64,000 nucleotides of DNA from Chryseobacterium sp. E1 (GTDB lineage Bacteria; Bacteroidota; Bacteroidia; Flavobacteriales; Weeksellaceae): assembly GCA_019203745.1 (NCBI GenBank), contig CP078104.1:4712001-4776000 (forward strand), in the 5' to 3' direction. The notes under the pieces are model-generated. The model was not told where the DNA came from. It did no database searches and saw nothing but the letters and a program-made list of their open reading frames with translations. Below are positions 54,359-64,000 of the stretch, in pieces. Made by a program: the position numbers and the translations under genes. Each line of letters opens with the position of its first letter. Position 1 is the stretch's first letter.

Positions 54359-55783
54359 ATGAAAAAGATGAGGCCTTTTCTAATAGGAATTTTTACCGTG
54401 TTGTGCGGTTCTGCAGCTACAAAAGCTCAGGATGTGTATCTGTCGGTTCCTGAAAGTAATATTTTTAACAGGAGCGAATTTACTTCAGTACCTACAAGAG
54501 TAATGACGAACGCCAACAGAACCAACTGGGATTATGCCTTTTGGGATTACTCCCGACAGCTCCTACATTTACCTCTGTTCCGGGCCCAATTTTACGCACT
54601 CTTCTTCCTCACTCACTTTACCCGGTACCACGCTTCTGTGGCAGTTGGAAAGTATGGGTGGACAGATGCCATATACCGGACTAACAGGTTATTTACCAGG
54701 TTTTCAGTCATTCAGTACAAGCGCTGTAAAATGGTTTGAACCGCCATCCATCAGTCTCGGGGAGGATTCAACCGGGGAAATATCAATTTTACATTTAAAA
54801 TTCCTGCTTCACAATTTAGTGCCAATGCCTTTCGGGCCGGGAATTACTCCATGGATATAACTCAGAATTATAATGACTTTACACCCCGTAATTTTAAAAC
54901 AATTTTAGTCATTCCTTCAGCTGTAAAATGGGTCGCAAACTCTTTAACAAAATACATAGAAATCTCTTCTTTGAATGACTACCGCAGTACAAGCACGAGG
55001 GTGTGGGATTTGGGGAGTACAGAAATCGCAAATACGGTTGATTTTAATTTTTGGGCCAAAGCTGCCACAAACATTCAGTTTACGTCATCTAAAGGCGTGC
55101 CGGGAACCAGAAATATAGCAAGCATTAAATTGGGTAGTAACGGATCTTCACTCACGACCAAAGCCTTATCTTCCGATTTTCAGAATTTTTCTCCTGCTAA
55201 TTTCAGTGTTGTAGCAGGAAACAGAAACAACTTCATCCCGCAACTTTATGTGTCTGCGGAAGATTTTAAAAATTTCTTTTTGAAGCCGGAACGTATACAT
55301 TTGATTTGAACTTCAATGCCAGCAGTACAGATAACTCAATTAACAGTTTGCAAAATACGGCTGTTCAGTTAAAGGTGCTTCCTCTTTCGGAGATCACCAT
55401 CCCCAGTTCCGGACGCAACGTCAACTTCAATTTTAATACCGCTGCCCATTACACAGACGGTCAGACACAAATGATTACCAACCAAATCATGTTGTCCAAT
55501 AATGAAAATTTTGAGCTCTATGTAAAATCGGACGAAAATTATTTCAAGAAAGGCGGTTTACAGACCAACATCAATTCAAATATTTTACAAATTGGCATAG
55601 ATGGGAGTTCTGTGAATGTTCCTTATCCAAAACTCCTCAAAAATCCTCTTTAACGGAGCACCGGTTTTGGACCGTGGATTGAACGTAAGATACACTATAT
55701 CACCTGCGGGTGCCCAAAGTTTGGTAGGGAAGGAAAATACCACTTACTCTGTCAATGTTTATTATAGCTTTACGGCCATTTAA
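54359..55783 (+). CDS. Tip-adhesin-like protein with C-terminal pilin-like domain (frame broken)
   Basis: About 475 aa, starting 11 bp after the usher-like gene. Signal peptide to KAQ, then an N-terminal domain with no match known to me (DVYLSVPESNIFNRSEF), then FKIPASQFSANAFRAGNYSMDI. The C-terminal ~150 residues repeat the subunit pattern: LPLSEITIPSSGRNVNFNFN, then YTDGQTQMITNQIMLSNNEN, ending SVNVYYSFTAI. Two domains, adhesin plus pilin, is the layout of fimbrial tips such as FimH or CsuE. Breaks near 54545, 54780, 54850, 55280-55300 and 55640. Confidence 0.6.
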
Positions 55784-56319
55784 CGATGCTTTCTGAAATA
55801 GCCTAACTTTCGTTGTATGGCTGGCTTGTCATAGCAATGGATCAAAACCAGAGAACAGTCTAAAAGATTCCTGAAGTATTTCTATATACAAACATTTTTC
55901 TTCGTTGATGAGTTTTGCTCTATCTATACCTCAATATTTTCAGTACCTGTGAAATATTTTGGTCGTTTATTTCTCAGATATTGTTGCATTACCTTGTTAT
56001 TTTTATTCTGTATCATCCAGCTGTTTGCAATTATCTTTTACCCATTTTCCGTAATGCAAGTAACAGTTTGCCAGTGTGAAATCTTGTCGGAATATTATGC
56101 CGAACAAAACCATTTTTAGTTAAAGAAAATAGGTGATTTATTATTTTAGGTAAATCCTATTTGATTTTTCTTTTTACTAATATGATATTTTTATAACTTG
56201 CCGGCTCCTGGAAGAAAGCTCTGAAATAGATGTTTTTAGTTGCATTTAAGCAATATAACCTTTCTGCCTTCTTTCAAAAAAATAATTCAAACAGCTTCTC
56301 AAACCGTGATACTTAATTT
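55784..56319. other. Spacer between tip gene and two-component genes
   Basis: AT-rich, no gene, terminator or repeat that I can support. The region may hold the promoter of the kinase gene. Confidence 0.5.
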
Positions 56320-57046
56320 ATGAATGATTTTATCAACGAACTCCAATTAAAAATTGAAAGACTGGAAAACGAAATCAATTTCAAGAACGGATTGATCTCG
56401 ATTTTGTCCCATGACTCAAAAGAATTTTTGGAACCTTTCTGTGGCTTACAGAAGAGCTGGAGCGAAAGACTATAAGTGAGGAAGATTTTTTTAAGTTGTT
56501 GCCACAGGTAAAACAGGATGCTCAGAAGAATCTGCAAACTATTCATGACAGCATTGCCTGGCTAAAAACACAATACGGGGAATTTACGATTAAACCCGTT
56601 AAAATCATGGTGATGGATCTTTTTCACTATTTGAAAGAAAAATATGCTGCTCAATTAAAAGAAAAAACATTAAGTTTTATTTTAAAGGAGATCACAATGC
56701 ATTTCTTACTGGCGATCGCCTATTGCTCGAATATGTTGTAGACAAAATTTTCAATAACGCCGTAAAATACTCATTTCCGGGACAAGATATTTATTTACAG
56801 GAAATTACAGAAGATGATGAGGTTGTACTTTCTATAATTGATTCCGGAACAGGAATCAATGAAAAGTATTTACCTGGGATCTACACTTATGGTAATCCCA
56901 TATTTCTGGGAACAGCGGGCGAGAAAGGAGTGGGATTAAGTTTGAAAATTGTAAAAAATTTTATATCCTTGCTTAGTGGAAACATCCAAATCATTTCCAC
57001 TGAAAATAAAGGCACCACGGTTTCTCTTTTTTACGTAAATTTATAG
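56320..57046 (+). CDS. Soluble sensor histidine kinase without sensor domain (frame broken)
   Basis: About 242 aa. Starts MNDFINELQLKIERLENEIN, a coiled-coil, directly followed by the phospho-acceptor region LISILSHDSKEF and a HATPase domain with VDKIFNNAVKYSFPGQ (N box), IDSGTGINEKYL (G1) and KGVGLSLKIVKNF (G2). There is no membrane segment or PAS/GAF domain. The H box lacks the usual Glu/Arg of SHELRTPL. Breaks near 56430-56440 and 56690-56700. One base separates it from the response regulator gene. Position suggests control of the fimbrial-type cluster. Confidence 0.82.
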
Positions 57047-57047
57047 T

Positions 57048-57694
57048 ATGATGGGTTTAAAAGTAAACATTCACATTGTTGTAGCAGACGATCATGGTAT
57101 CGTCCGGATGGGGTTGATACAAACAATTAAACAACTCAGACCAGATGCCATCATTTCAGAAGTAGAGGATTATAAATCGCTGTACAAATTAATTCAGAAA
57201 GAAGAATTTGATCTGGCCATTATGGACGTTAATATGCCTAATGGTACGGTGCAGGAAGCAATAGATTACATAAAAATTCACCAACCGGCATTAAAATTTT
57301 AATATTTTCTTCACAGGATGAAGAGCTGTATGGGATGCGTTATCTGAAAATGGGTGCTGGTGGCTATCTCAGCAAGCTAAGTTCCACTGAAGTCATTGAG
57401 ACTGCTTTAACGGCAATGCTCAGTAAGGGCAGATATATCAGTGAGAATATAAAAGAAGCAATTCTTTTAGAATCATTAAATGGTACGGCCAAAAGTTCTC
57501 CCTTTGAAGCGTTATCAGACCGCGAACTGCAAATTGCCAATAAGCTTGCGGAAGGTCTTCCCCTCAAAGAAATTTCTAATCAGCTGAATCTTCATTCATC
57601 AACAATCAGTACATACAAAATCAGGTTGTTTGAGAAGCTGAAAATAAAATCCATACCCGAATTGGTAGAGATCCTCAGGCTGTATAACCAGTAA
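57048..57694 (+). CDS. LuxR/NarL-type response regulator (frame broken)
   Basis: About 215 aa. Receiver domain IHIVVADDHGIVRMGL, phospho-acceptor Asp in LAIMDVNMPNG, Lys in GYLSKLSS; then the GerE/LuxR helix-turn-helix LSDRELQIANKLAEGL and STISTYKIRLFEKLKI. Break near 57295-57300. Partner of the kinase just upstream. Regulators of this class bind short inverted repeats, so the TGTAGTgattttACTACA sites before the subunit genes are candidate targets; this is a hypothesis. Confidence 0.9.
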
Positions 57695-58159
57695 ATATTT
57701 TATCATAAAAATTTGATTGTGGTTTAATGAAAACTATTCAACGCTGATTTTCTGTATTTCAGAATCTCTTACTGAAGATTTTACTCTAAGGACATTCGCC
57801 ATATCTCAAGCTTTGTTGGCGATGAGGTTGGTCACTGCATAAATGAACCTCCTGGGTCACTTAAGGAGATATAACTATTGTATATAGATTAGAAATTTTA
57901 TGATGATTCTGGTCAACTTTCCTTCATAATACCGATTTCTTCTTTAAAAATATATAATTTGCTTTAATTCATTTGAAATATTTATCTATATGTGTTTATT
58001 GTCAAATTTACTGTAATGAAATGTAAATAATTTCGTATTTTGGTTTACTTATTAATAATAATTCCAAGGGCTTAAAAATATTTAAAATATAAACTTTAAT
58101 GCCTTGATTATCATTTTTTAATAATCAAAAAGAAAAGTCTCTAATTGTTGATATAATAT
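57695..58159. other. Spacer before the hybrid kinase gene
   Basis: AT-rich, no gene seen. A few partially paired stretches around 57760-57860, none convincing. Confidence 0.45.
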
Positions 58160-61100
58160 ATGAAGAAGTATCCAATTCCCGCAAATGAAGAAGGAAGAAT
58201 GAAAAAACTGGAGTATTTTGATCTTTTAAACCTTGAAAAAGATCCCCAGTTAGACATCTTTGCAGAAACAGCATGCCTGGTGACAGACTGTCCTGCAGCG
58301 CTTATTGCCATGATGGAAAGTGAAACCCAGACCATTCAGAGCTGCGTGGGAATGGCATTGGATTTTGTAGACAGGAAAAATACGGTATGCCAATATTCAA
58401 TTGCAAGTGGAGAAATTCTGATCATCAATGATACATTATTGGATGAAAGATCATCAGAAAACCCACTTATTCTGGCAGGCGGAATCCGGTTTTATGCAGG
58501 AGTTCCTTTGATTGATGATGAAGGATTTGTATTGGGAACCATTTGCGTTATCGATTATAAACCTAAAACACTTACAAACGATCAGATCTCGACCCTGAAA
58601 AAAATTGGAGAGGCCATCACAAAAGTGCTAACGGGAAAAAGGAAAATATTCAGGCTGAGTATTTTCAACAGACCTTTACCATTTCCAATAACCTGATCTG
58701 CGTTCTGGACAAAGATTTCTTACTGAAAGAGATTAATCCGGCCTTTGAAAATACCTTTCAAAGGGACAAAGATCAGATCATCAATCAGAATTTTCTTGAT
58801 CTGATAGGAAATCATAATTCTCAACTCCAGTTGCTTTCAAAAATCTTCCCGATACAGATGAAGAAGTAACATTTACGACTTCAACAAAAATAGGTGATAC
58901 CCAGACAATAATTATTGAATGGTATTTAAAGCTCAATCAAAATCATTCTGAGATTTTTTGTTTTGGAATCAATATCACCCAACGCATCGAAGAAAAACTT
59001 AAACTGGAAAGCTCTGAGCGCCGCTTCAGAAGCTTCTTCGAAAATGCCATAGGCTTGATGAGCATGCATGACATGGAAGGAAATATCATTGCGGTCAACG
59101 AAAAGGGAGAGAAACCCTTCAATATTCTGCTGACGAGGTAGAACGGTTGAATTTAAAAGACCTTGTTCCTAAAAAAACTGGGCTCTTCTTGAACAATACC
59201 TCGAAAGAATCAACAAAAACCAGGAAGATTTCGGAACCATGATCCTGAAAGCTAAAGGAGGTGAAGAAATGATCTGGATGTACCACAATCTGGTGGAAAT
59301 TAATAAAGAAGGAAACCCATATGTGGTGAGTACCGCACTTAATGTTACTGAAAGAGTAAGCCTGGAAAAAGATCTTGTTCATACCAAAAGATGCTGGAAC
59401 AGACAAGTGCCGTTGCTCAGGTGGGAGGATGGGAGGTCAATCTGAAAAACAACACGGTTTTTTGGTCACAATCTACCCGGGAAATTCATAAAATAGATAA
59501 AAATTTCCAGCCTGATTTTGAAAATGCGCTGGGTTTTTATAGTGAAAAAGCCGTGAAAAGCTGGAATCCTTATTCGAAAAGGCTGTAAAAGAAGGCGTTC
59601 CCTACGATGAAGAATTACAGCTTATACAAAATGACGGCGTGATGATCTGGGTAAGGGTAAAAGGGATACCGGAATTTGAAGATGGAGTATGTACCAGAGT
59701 CTACGGAATCATTCAGAATATTGATACCTTCAAAAATATCTACCTTGAACTGGCCAGAAAAGAAGCCATGCTGCAGTCTTTTGTAAAATATGTGCCTTCT
59801 ACTGTAGCCATGTTTGACAAAGATCTTAATTATCTTTCTGTAAGCAGAAGCTGGAAAGATGAATTCCAGATGAATGATATCAGACTTATTGGTGAAAATA
59901 TGTTTAAGATTTCCCCTGATGTACCAGATGAAAGAATAAAAATATATCAGGATGCATTGTCAGGAAAGGCTTACAAAAATGAAGACATGGCCATTGAAGT
60001 TCCAGGTAAAGGGATCATTCAGCATTATAATATAGAAGTTACTCCATGGTATCTTTCCAGTAATGTCATAGGCGGAATTATTGTTTCTGCCCAGAATATT
60101 ACAGCCTCTGTAAAGATTAATAAAGAACTAAAAAATGCCAAGAAAATGGCAGATATTGCGAGCAAAGCAAAGTCTGAATTCTTAGCCAATATGAGCCATG
60201 AAATCCGGACTCCGCTGAATGGTGTTATCGGTTTCTCTGACCTTCTTTTAAAAACTCCATTGAATGATATACAGACTCAGTATCTCAATTATATCAATGA
60301 ATCAGGAGAAAATTTATTGAATATCATCAACGATATCCTTGATTTTTCCAAGGTAGAATCCGGAAAAATGGACCTTATTATTGAGAAGTCTAATATTTAT
60401 GATATGGTAAGCCAGGTGATCAATGTAATCCTTTACCAGTCTCAGAAAAAAATATTGAATTACTTCTGAATATCGAACAGGGACTCCCGGAAACCATCTG
60501 GCTGGATGAATCAAGGCTGAAACAGATTTTGATCAACCTCCTTGGAAATGCCGTGAAATTTACAAAACAGGGAGAAATAGAACTTAAAGTAGAAAAACTG
60601 AATCTGGACAGCAATAACATCAAATTAAGATTTTCCGTAAGAGATACCGGAATTGGTATTCCTAAAGAAAAACAACAGCATATTTTCAATGCCTTTACCC
60701 AGGAAAACAGTTCTATCAGCAAAAAATATGGTGGAACAGGTCTGGGATTAACCATTTCCAATAATATTCTGAAATATATGGGAAGCAGCCTTTCATTGGT
60801 GAGTGAACTTCAAAAAGGGTCTGTTTTCTATTTTGACTTAGAGGTTCCTTATGAGCTGTCTGACCGTCATGAAAACGAAGACCTGAAAATAAATAAGGTG
60901 CTTATTGTAGATGATAATGAAGCCAACAGGATTATTATTCAGCACATGCTTGCGTATAAAAATATAGATTCAAAGCTTGCAGCCAATGGAATGGAAGCTC
61001 TTCAGATACTGCTTGCCGGAGAACGTTTTGATGTCATTCTGATGGATTACCATATGCCTGTTATTTCCGGGCTGGAAACGATAGAAAAAATCAAGGAGCT

Positions 61101-62059
61101 GTTCAACAAACAAAATGAATCTTCTCCTCTGATTATTCTTCACACATCTTCCGAGGAACATGATGTTATTAATTCTTTCCGTCAGGAAAACAATTCGTTT
61201 TTCCTGCTGAAACCGATCAAGTCTGAAGAACTCTATAAAACATTGAGAAGAGCTGTAAAAAATACTGAAAAGGAGATAGCCACTGTCTCACAGCCTGAAC
61301 CGGAAACCTCCATACTGATGCAGGCACCGAATGTTTTGCTTGTAGATGACAACCCGGTCAATATGGTTCTTAACCATAAAATAATGCGTTCACTGGTGCC
61401 GGATGCAGAGCTTACTGAAGCTACAGATGGACTTCAGGCCGTTTTGCAGTGTAAAGAAAAAACATTTAATATCATTTTGATGGATGTTCAGATGCCGGTA
61501 ATGGATGGTATTGAAGCAACCAGACAAATCCGCTTACTCCCGGAATATTCAAATGTCCCGATTATTGGGGTAACGGCAGGTAATGTACTGGGAGAGAAAG
61601 AAAAGTGCCTGGATTCGGGATGAACGACTTCCTGCCTAAACCTTTAAGACAGGCAGATTTGTTGGAAATGCTTAAAAAGTATATCATTAATGAAAATAAT
61701 AACCCTGCTGAAGATTCTTCCCATCAGGAAAATTACCTTGATATAAATATCCTGAACGAACAGATAGGGGATGATGATGAGGACTTCAGAAAAATATTCC
61801 TAAATCTTGTAGTAGATCAACTTACTCAGGCTGAAGAGAATATCAAAAAAGCACCGCAGAAAAAGACAGTGCCAACCTGAAACTGATTCTTCACAAACTT
61901 AAAGGAACAGCTGGAACAGCAGGACTGGTAAAGCTTACAGAACTTACTGCCAGCTGGGAAAATAAAGCAGATCCTGACATGGATTTTATTTCCATGCAAG
62001 AAGAAATTATCTGCGAGATAACAACAGGATTACAATTAATTAAAAATCTAATACAATAA
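58160..62059 (+). CDS. Hybrid sensor histidine kinase: GAF, PAS repeats, HisKA, HATPase, two REC, Hpt (frame broken)
   Basis: About 1299 aa. Domain order by motif: GAF ~20-165 (FAETACLVTDCPAALIAMME); PAS-type domains ~175-650 (FFENAIGLMSMHDMEGNIIA; TSAVAQVGGWEVNLKNNTVF; YVPSTVAMFDKDLNYLSVS); HisKA with NMSHEIRTPLNGV (~678); HATPase with NLLGNAVKFT, VRDTGIGIP and GGTGLGL; REC1 (LIVDDNEANR, phospho-Asp in ILMDYHMP ~961); REC2 (LMDVQMPVMDG ~1107); Hpt with LILHKLKGTAGTAG (~1244). A full internal phosphorelay without a DNA-binding output. No transmembrane segment. Breaks near 58640, 58840, 59110, 59390, 59560, 60440, 61612 and 61855. Confidence 0.92.
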
Positions 62060-62383
62060 AAACTAAAATTATACTGATTCTATTGTTTTTTTAACCACAA
62101 TCTAAACACTTAAGCTATGTAAGTGACAACCTTTGTGCAAAGAAGTATTCCTAACGCTTGAAAACCTCTGATTTTCTTATTGTAGATGACTCTTGTTGTA
62201 CTTTTTGTCATTACTTTAGGAATCTGGATCCGATATTAAAATAGAGTTTAACCACAAAAGGCACAAAAGTTTTTAAACACATGAATTAATTAAAGTGATC
62301 AATTTTGCGTATAGAAGTACACTTAAGTTTGAAAAATCTTTGATTTTTCATCCTCACTCTAGTACCCTCAAACCCTCAGACTC
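62060..62383. repeat. Spacer with two diverged copies of a ~90-bp repeat
   Basis: Segments beginning TTAACCACAA at ~62091 and ~62249 both run to a text of the type CTTGAAAACCTCTGATTTTC / TTTGAAAAATCTTTGATTTTT. Together they look like two diverged copies of an intergenic repeat. No gene. Confidence 0.5.
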
Positions 62384-62928
62384 TCAAACTCCCCTAAATC
62401 CTCTTGCTGCATAATAAGAATCTGCACCATTATGATAATAGAAAACCGTATTGTAGCGTCTGTCACAGAAAACAGCGCCACCATGCTCTCTGATTGAAGA
62501 AGGTGTCTGTACCCAGCTGGATGTTTTCTGATCAAATTTTCCAAGTTCCTGGAGCTTACGGTATTGCTCTTCGGTTAAAATTTCAATACCCATTTCTGAA
62601 GCTTTATCAATAGCATTGCTTTCCGGCTTGTTGGCTTTTCTGGATTCCCAGGCAGGGTAGTCGTAGCAAAGGCTTCTGCGTTTCGGGCTTTCTGGCGAGC
62701 AGTCGAAGAAGATATATTCGTCAGTTTTTGGTTATAATCTACCACATCAGGTTCACCTTCTGTTTCTTCCATTTCGTTTAAAGACCATAGCTTTTCGGGG
62801 TTGGCTTCCAGTTTGGCCTGTATTTTCTCCCATTTCAGGCCTTTATGGCGGTTCATGTTTTTTCAAAACGGGTTTGCAGTACTTTTAAAAGATTTTCGCT
62901 TTGTTCAGATGTTAAGGATTTTTTTCAT
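62384..62928 (-). CDS. DUF4256 domain protein (frame broken)
   Basis: About 183 aa. KLEANPEKLWSLNEMEETEG followed by EPDVV, and the C-terminal EMGIEILTEEQYRKLQELG and SSIREHGGAVFCDRRYNTVF, are the DUF4256 signature. Breaks near 62860, 62740, 62690-62660 and 62600. ATG 62928 (MKKxLTSEQSENLLKVLQTRF) is chosen because family members start with this helix. No signal peptide; function unknown. Confidence 0.88.
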
Positions 62929-63085
62929 ATTAAATTTTGTTTTACTGTTTGTTATTTTGAATGAGTTGGTTTCTGTTGTTTACATCGCAAAGGCGCAAGA
63001 GGTCTTAGAGGTTGAGAATATTTTTAAGGCGTAAAGATTTTATCCTCGATAAAATTACTTTAAACAACTTTCCTATCAAAAATTA

Positions 63086-63483
63086 TTAGTTAATTATAGT
63101 GATTTTTCTGTTGGAAGGTCTGAAATACCATGAAATGATAACCAAAACCAATAATAAGACCGCAGGAAAGGTTCTTCCGGCAGAATCACCAACAATAAGA
63201 TGTGAAATAACAGCCCCGGACATCACGAAGAAAAAATCCTGCATAGGCCCATTCTTTTAAGAGTAATCGTTTCGGGATGAGAATGGCGATAACGCCCAGC
63301 AGTTTCCATACTCAATGATGGTCATAAGATAAGCCGGATAGCCAAGATTGGTGAAATTGGCAAGCTCATCTTTATTTTTCATAAGCTGAACAATGGCTGT
63401 AGATACCATGCCTAGTGCCATCCAAAGGGTAAAAATCCAATAGATGATCTTTGTTCTTTTTCTGATCGGTTTGAAGTTTCCAT
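63086..63483 (-). CDS. DoxX-like inner-membrane protein (frame broken)
   Basis: About 133 aa with four hydrophobic segments (IIYWIFTLWMALGMV; LLGVIAILIP; YAGFFFVMSGAVISHLIVGD; AVLLLVLVIISWYF), the DoxX-like layout. Breaks near 63470, 63308 and 63222. I placed the start at ATG 63483 after repair to MENFKPIRKRTK. Such proteins are often linked to redox or stress genes; the role is not clear. Ends near and overlaps no other gene. Confidence 0.8.
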
Positions 63484-63501
63484 ATAGATTACGTTTTGTG
63501 A

Positions 63502-64000
63502 TTAGTCGTTAAGGCCTTTTCCTTCGAGGATTTGAGGGATGCATTTTTCAATTCTTGCTTCCCGGGTTTTAGATTGTTTGGCGGAGGAAAAGTGGAGTAG
63601 GTAGGCTCTTTGCCGGCCCGGTGTCAGGGATTCAAAAGCTTCTTTTAATAAAGTATCCTGATCCAGTTTGTCTTGAAATTCATCAACCATTTCGAAGTCT
63701 TTGGTTTTCTTCATTTCAACTTTTACTCCTGATTCTTCAATTTCTACGGCTTCAAACATATAAGCTTTAAGCTCCTGTTCCAAATCAACAATTTCCTGCA
63801 AATCGGTAAAACGGATTTGCCTTGCAGCCTGTACATTTTCAGTTTGCTGGATTAGAATATGATCCGGATCTTTCATTAAAGCACCTTTAAAAAGAGTAGG
63901 GAACAATATTCTTTAAAACCGTGAATCAGGAAAATATTTTTCCCTTCATAAGTATAACAGGGGCAGCCCCATTTTAAATCTTCTACCAATTCGGTACTTA
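63502..64000 (-). CDS. YdeI/OmpD-associated family protein, DUF1801-type front (5' end outside window)
   Basis: C-terminal part: TPGRQRAYLLHFSSAKQSKT followed by REARIEKCIPQILEGKG is the signature of the YdeI/OmpD-associated (bacteriocin-protection) family. The upstream part, after repair of a break near 63895-63930, reads LVEDLKWGCPCYTYEGKN and FLIHGFKEYCSLLFFKGAL, a DUF1801 domain. The start lies beyond base 64000. Function unknown; 19 bp from the DoxX-like gene on the same strand, likely cotranscribed. Confidence 0.85.

Noticed and set aside
57695..58159. Possible tRNA or small RNA gene
   Set aside because: No cloverleaf, no conserved tRNA D- or T-arm text, and no clear promoter-terminator pair.

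Overview
The window reads as chromosomal DNA of a Chryseobacterium-type flavobacterium (Bacteroidota, Weeksellaceae). Supporting evidence: a metallo-beta-lactamase of the IND/CGB kind, a separate atpD-atpC pair, a short Bacteroidota-type RpoD, TAnnTTTG promoter elements, a TonB receptor, T6SS-iii proteins and an apparent sulfonolipid (capnine) gene pair. Most genes longer than about 600 bp are broken by one-base indels, nearly always in short homopolymers and even in atpD, rpoD, kdsA and kdsB. I take this as sequence error, join the pieces into single genes and give the approximate break points. 'CDS' below therefore means a probably functional gene whose frame is interrupted as given.

Layout. 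1-9654: PAP2 phosphatase, kdsB, small secreted and peroxidase genes, ribF, atpDC. 9913-15661 (minus): B12-binding-like radical SAM protein, DMT exporter, then capB and capA candidates. 15884-22916: large DUF2723 GT-C membrane protein, second GT-C-like protein, DUF1697, kdsA. 22960-30224: TonB receptor, then a copper/metal locus (HYC_CC_PP protein, DUF3347 protein, multicopper oxidase with two metal-binding modules, second DUF3347 lipoprotein, haem-binding CxxCH protein). 30281-38463 (minus): S9 peptidase, FAD monooxygenase, GNAT, a 677-aa 2OG-Fe(II) oxygenase-like protein, rpoD, S1/P1 nuclease. 38898-41958: tssG-tssN-tssK of a Bacteroidota type VI secretion system. 42132-46974: B1 metallo-beta-lactamase, Lrp regulator with divergent EamA exporter, DtxR/MntR regulator, threonine aldolase, lipoprotein.

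47350-57694 is the most interesting part. Four paralogous secreted pilin-like subunits are followed by a PapD-like chaperone, a ~930-aa outer-membrane barrel resembling an usher, and a protein whose C-terminal domain copies the subunit domain behind an N-terminal adhesin-like region. This order (subunits, chaperone, usher, tip) is that of archaic chaperone-usher fimbriae such as Csu, but Bacteroidota are known for a different, lipoprotein-based (type V) pilus. Three subunit genes carry the same palindrome and promoter at the same distance from the start, and a soluble histidine kinase plus LuxR-type response regulator follow the tip gene. I propose this as a chaperone-usher-like fimbrial system of Bacteroidota with its own regulators.

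58160-64000: a ~1300-aa hybrid sensor kinase (GAF, PAS repeats, HisKA, HATPase, two REC, Hpt), then minus-strand DUF4256, DoxX-like and YdeI/OmpD-associated genes, the last cut by the window edge. I saw no rRNA, tRNA, CRISPR array or complete insertion sequence; mobile-type sequence is limited to a ~396-bp MITE-like element and short dispersed palindromic repeats.
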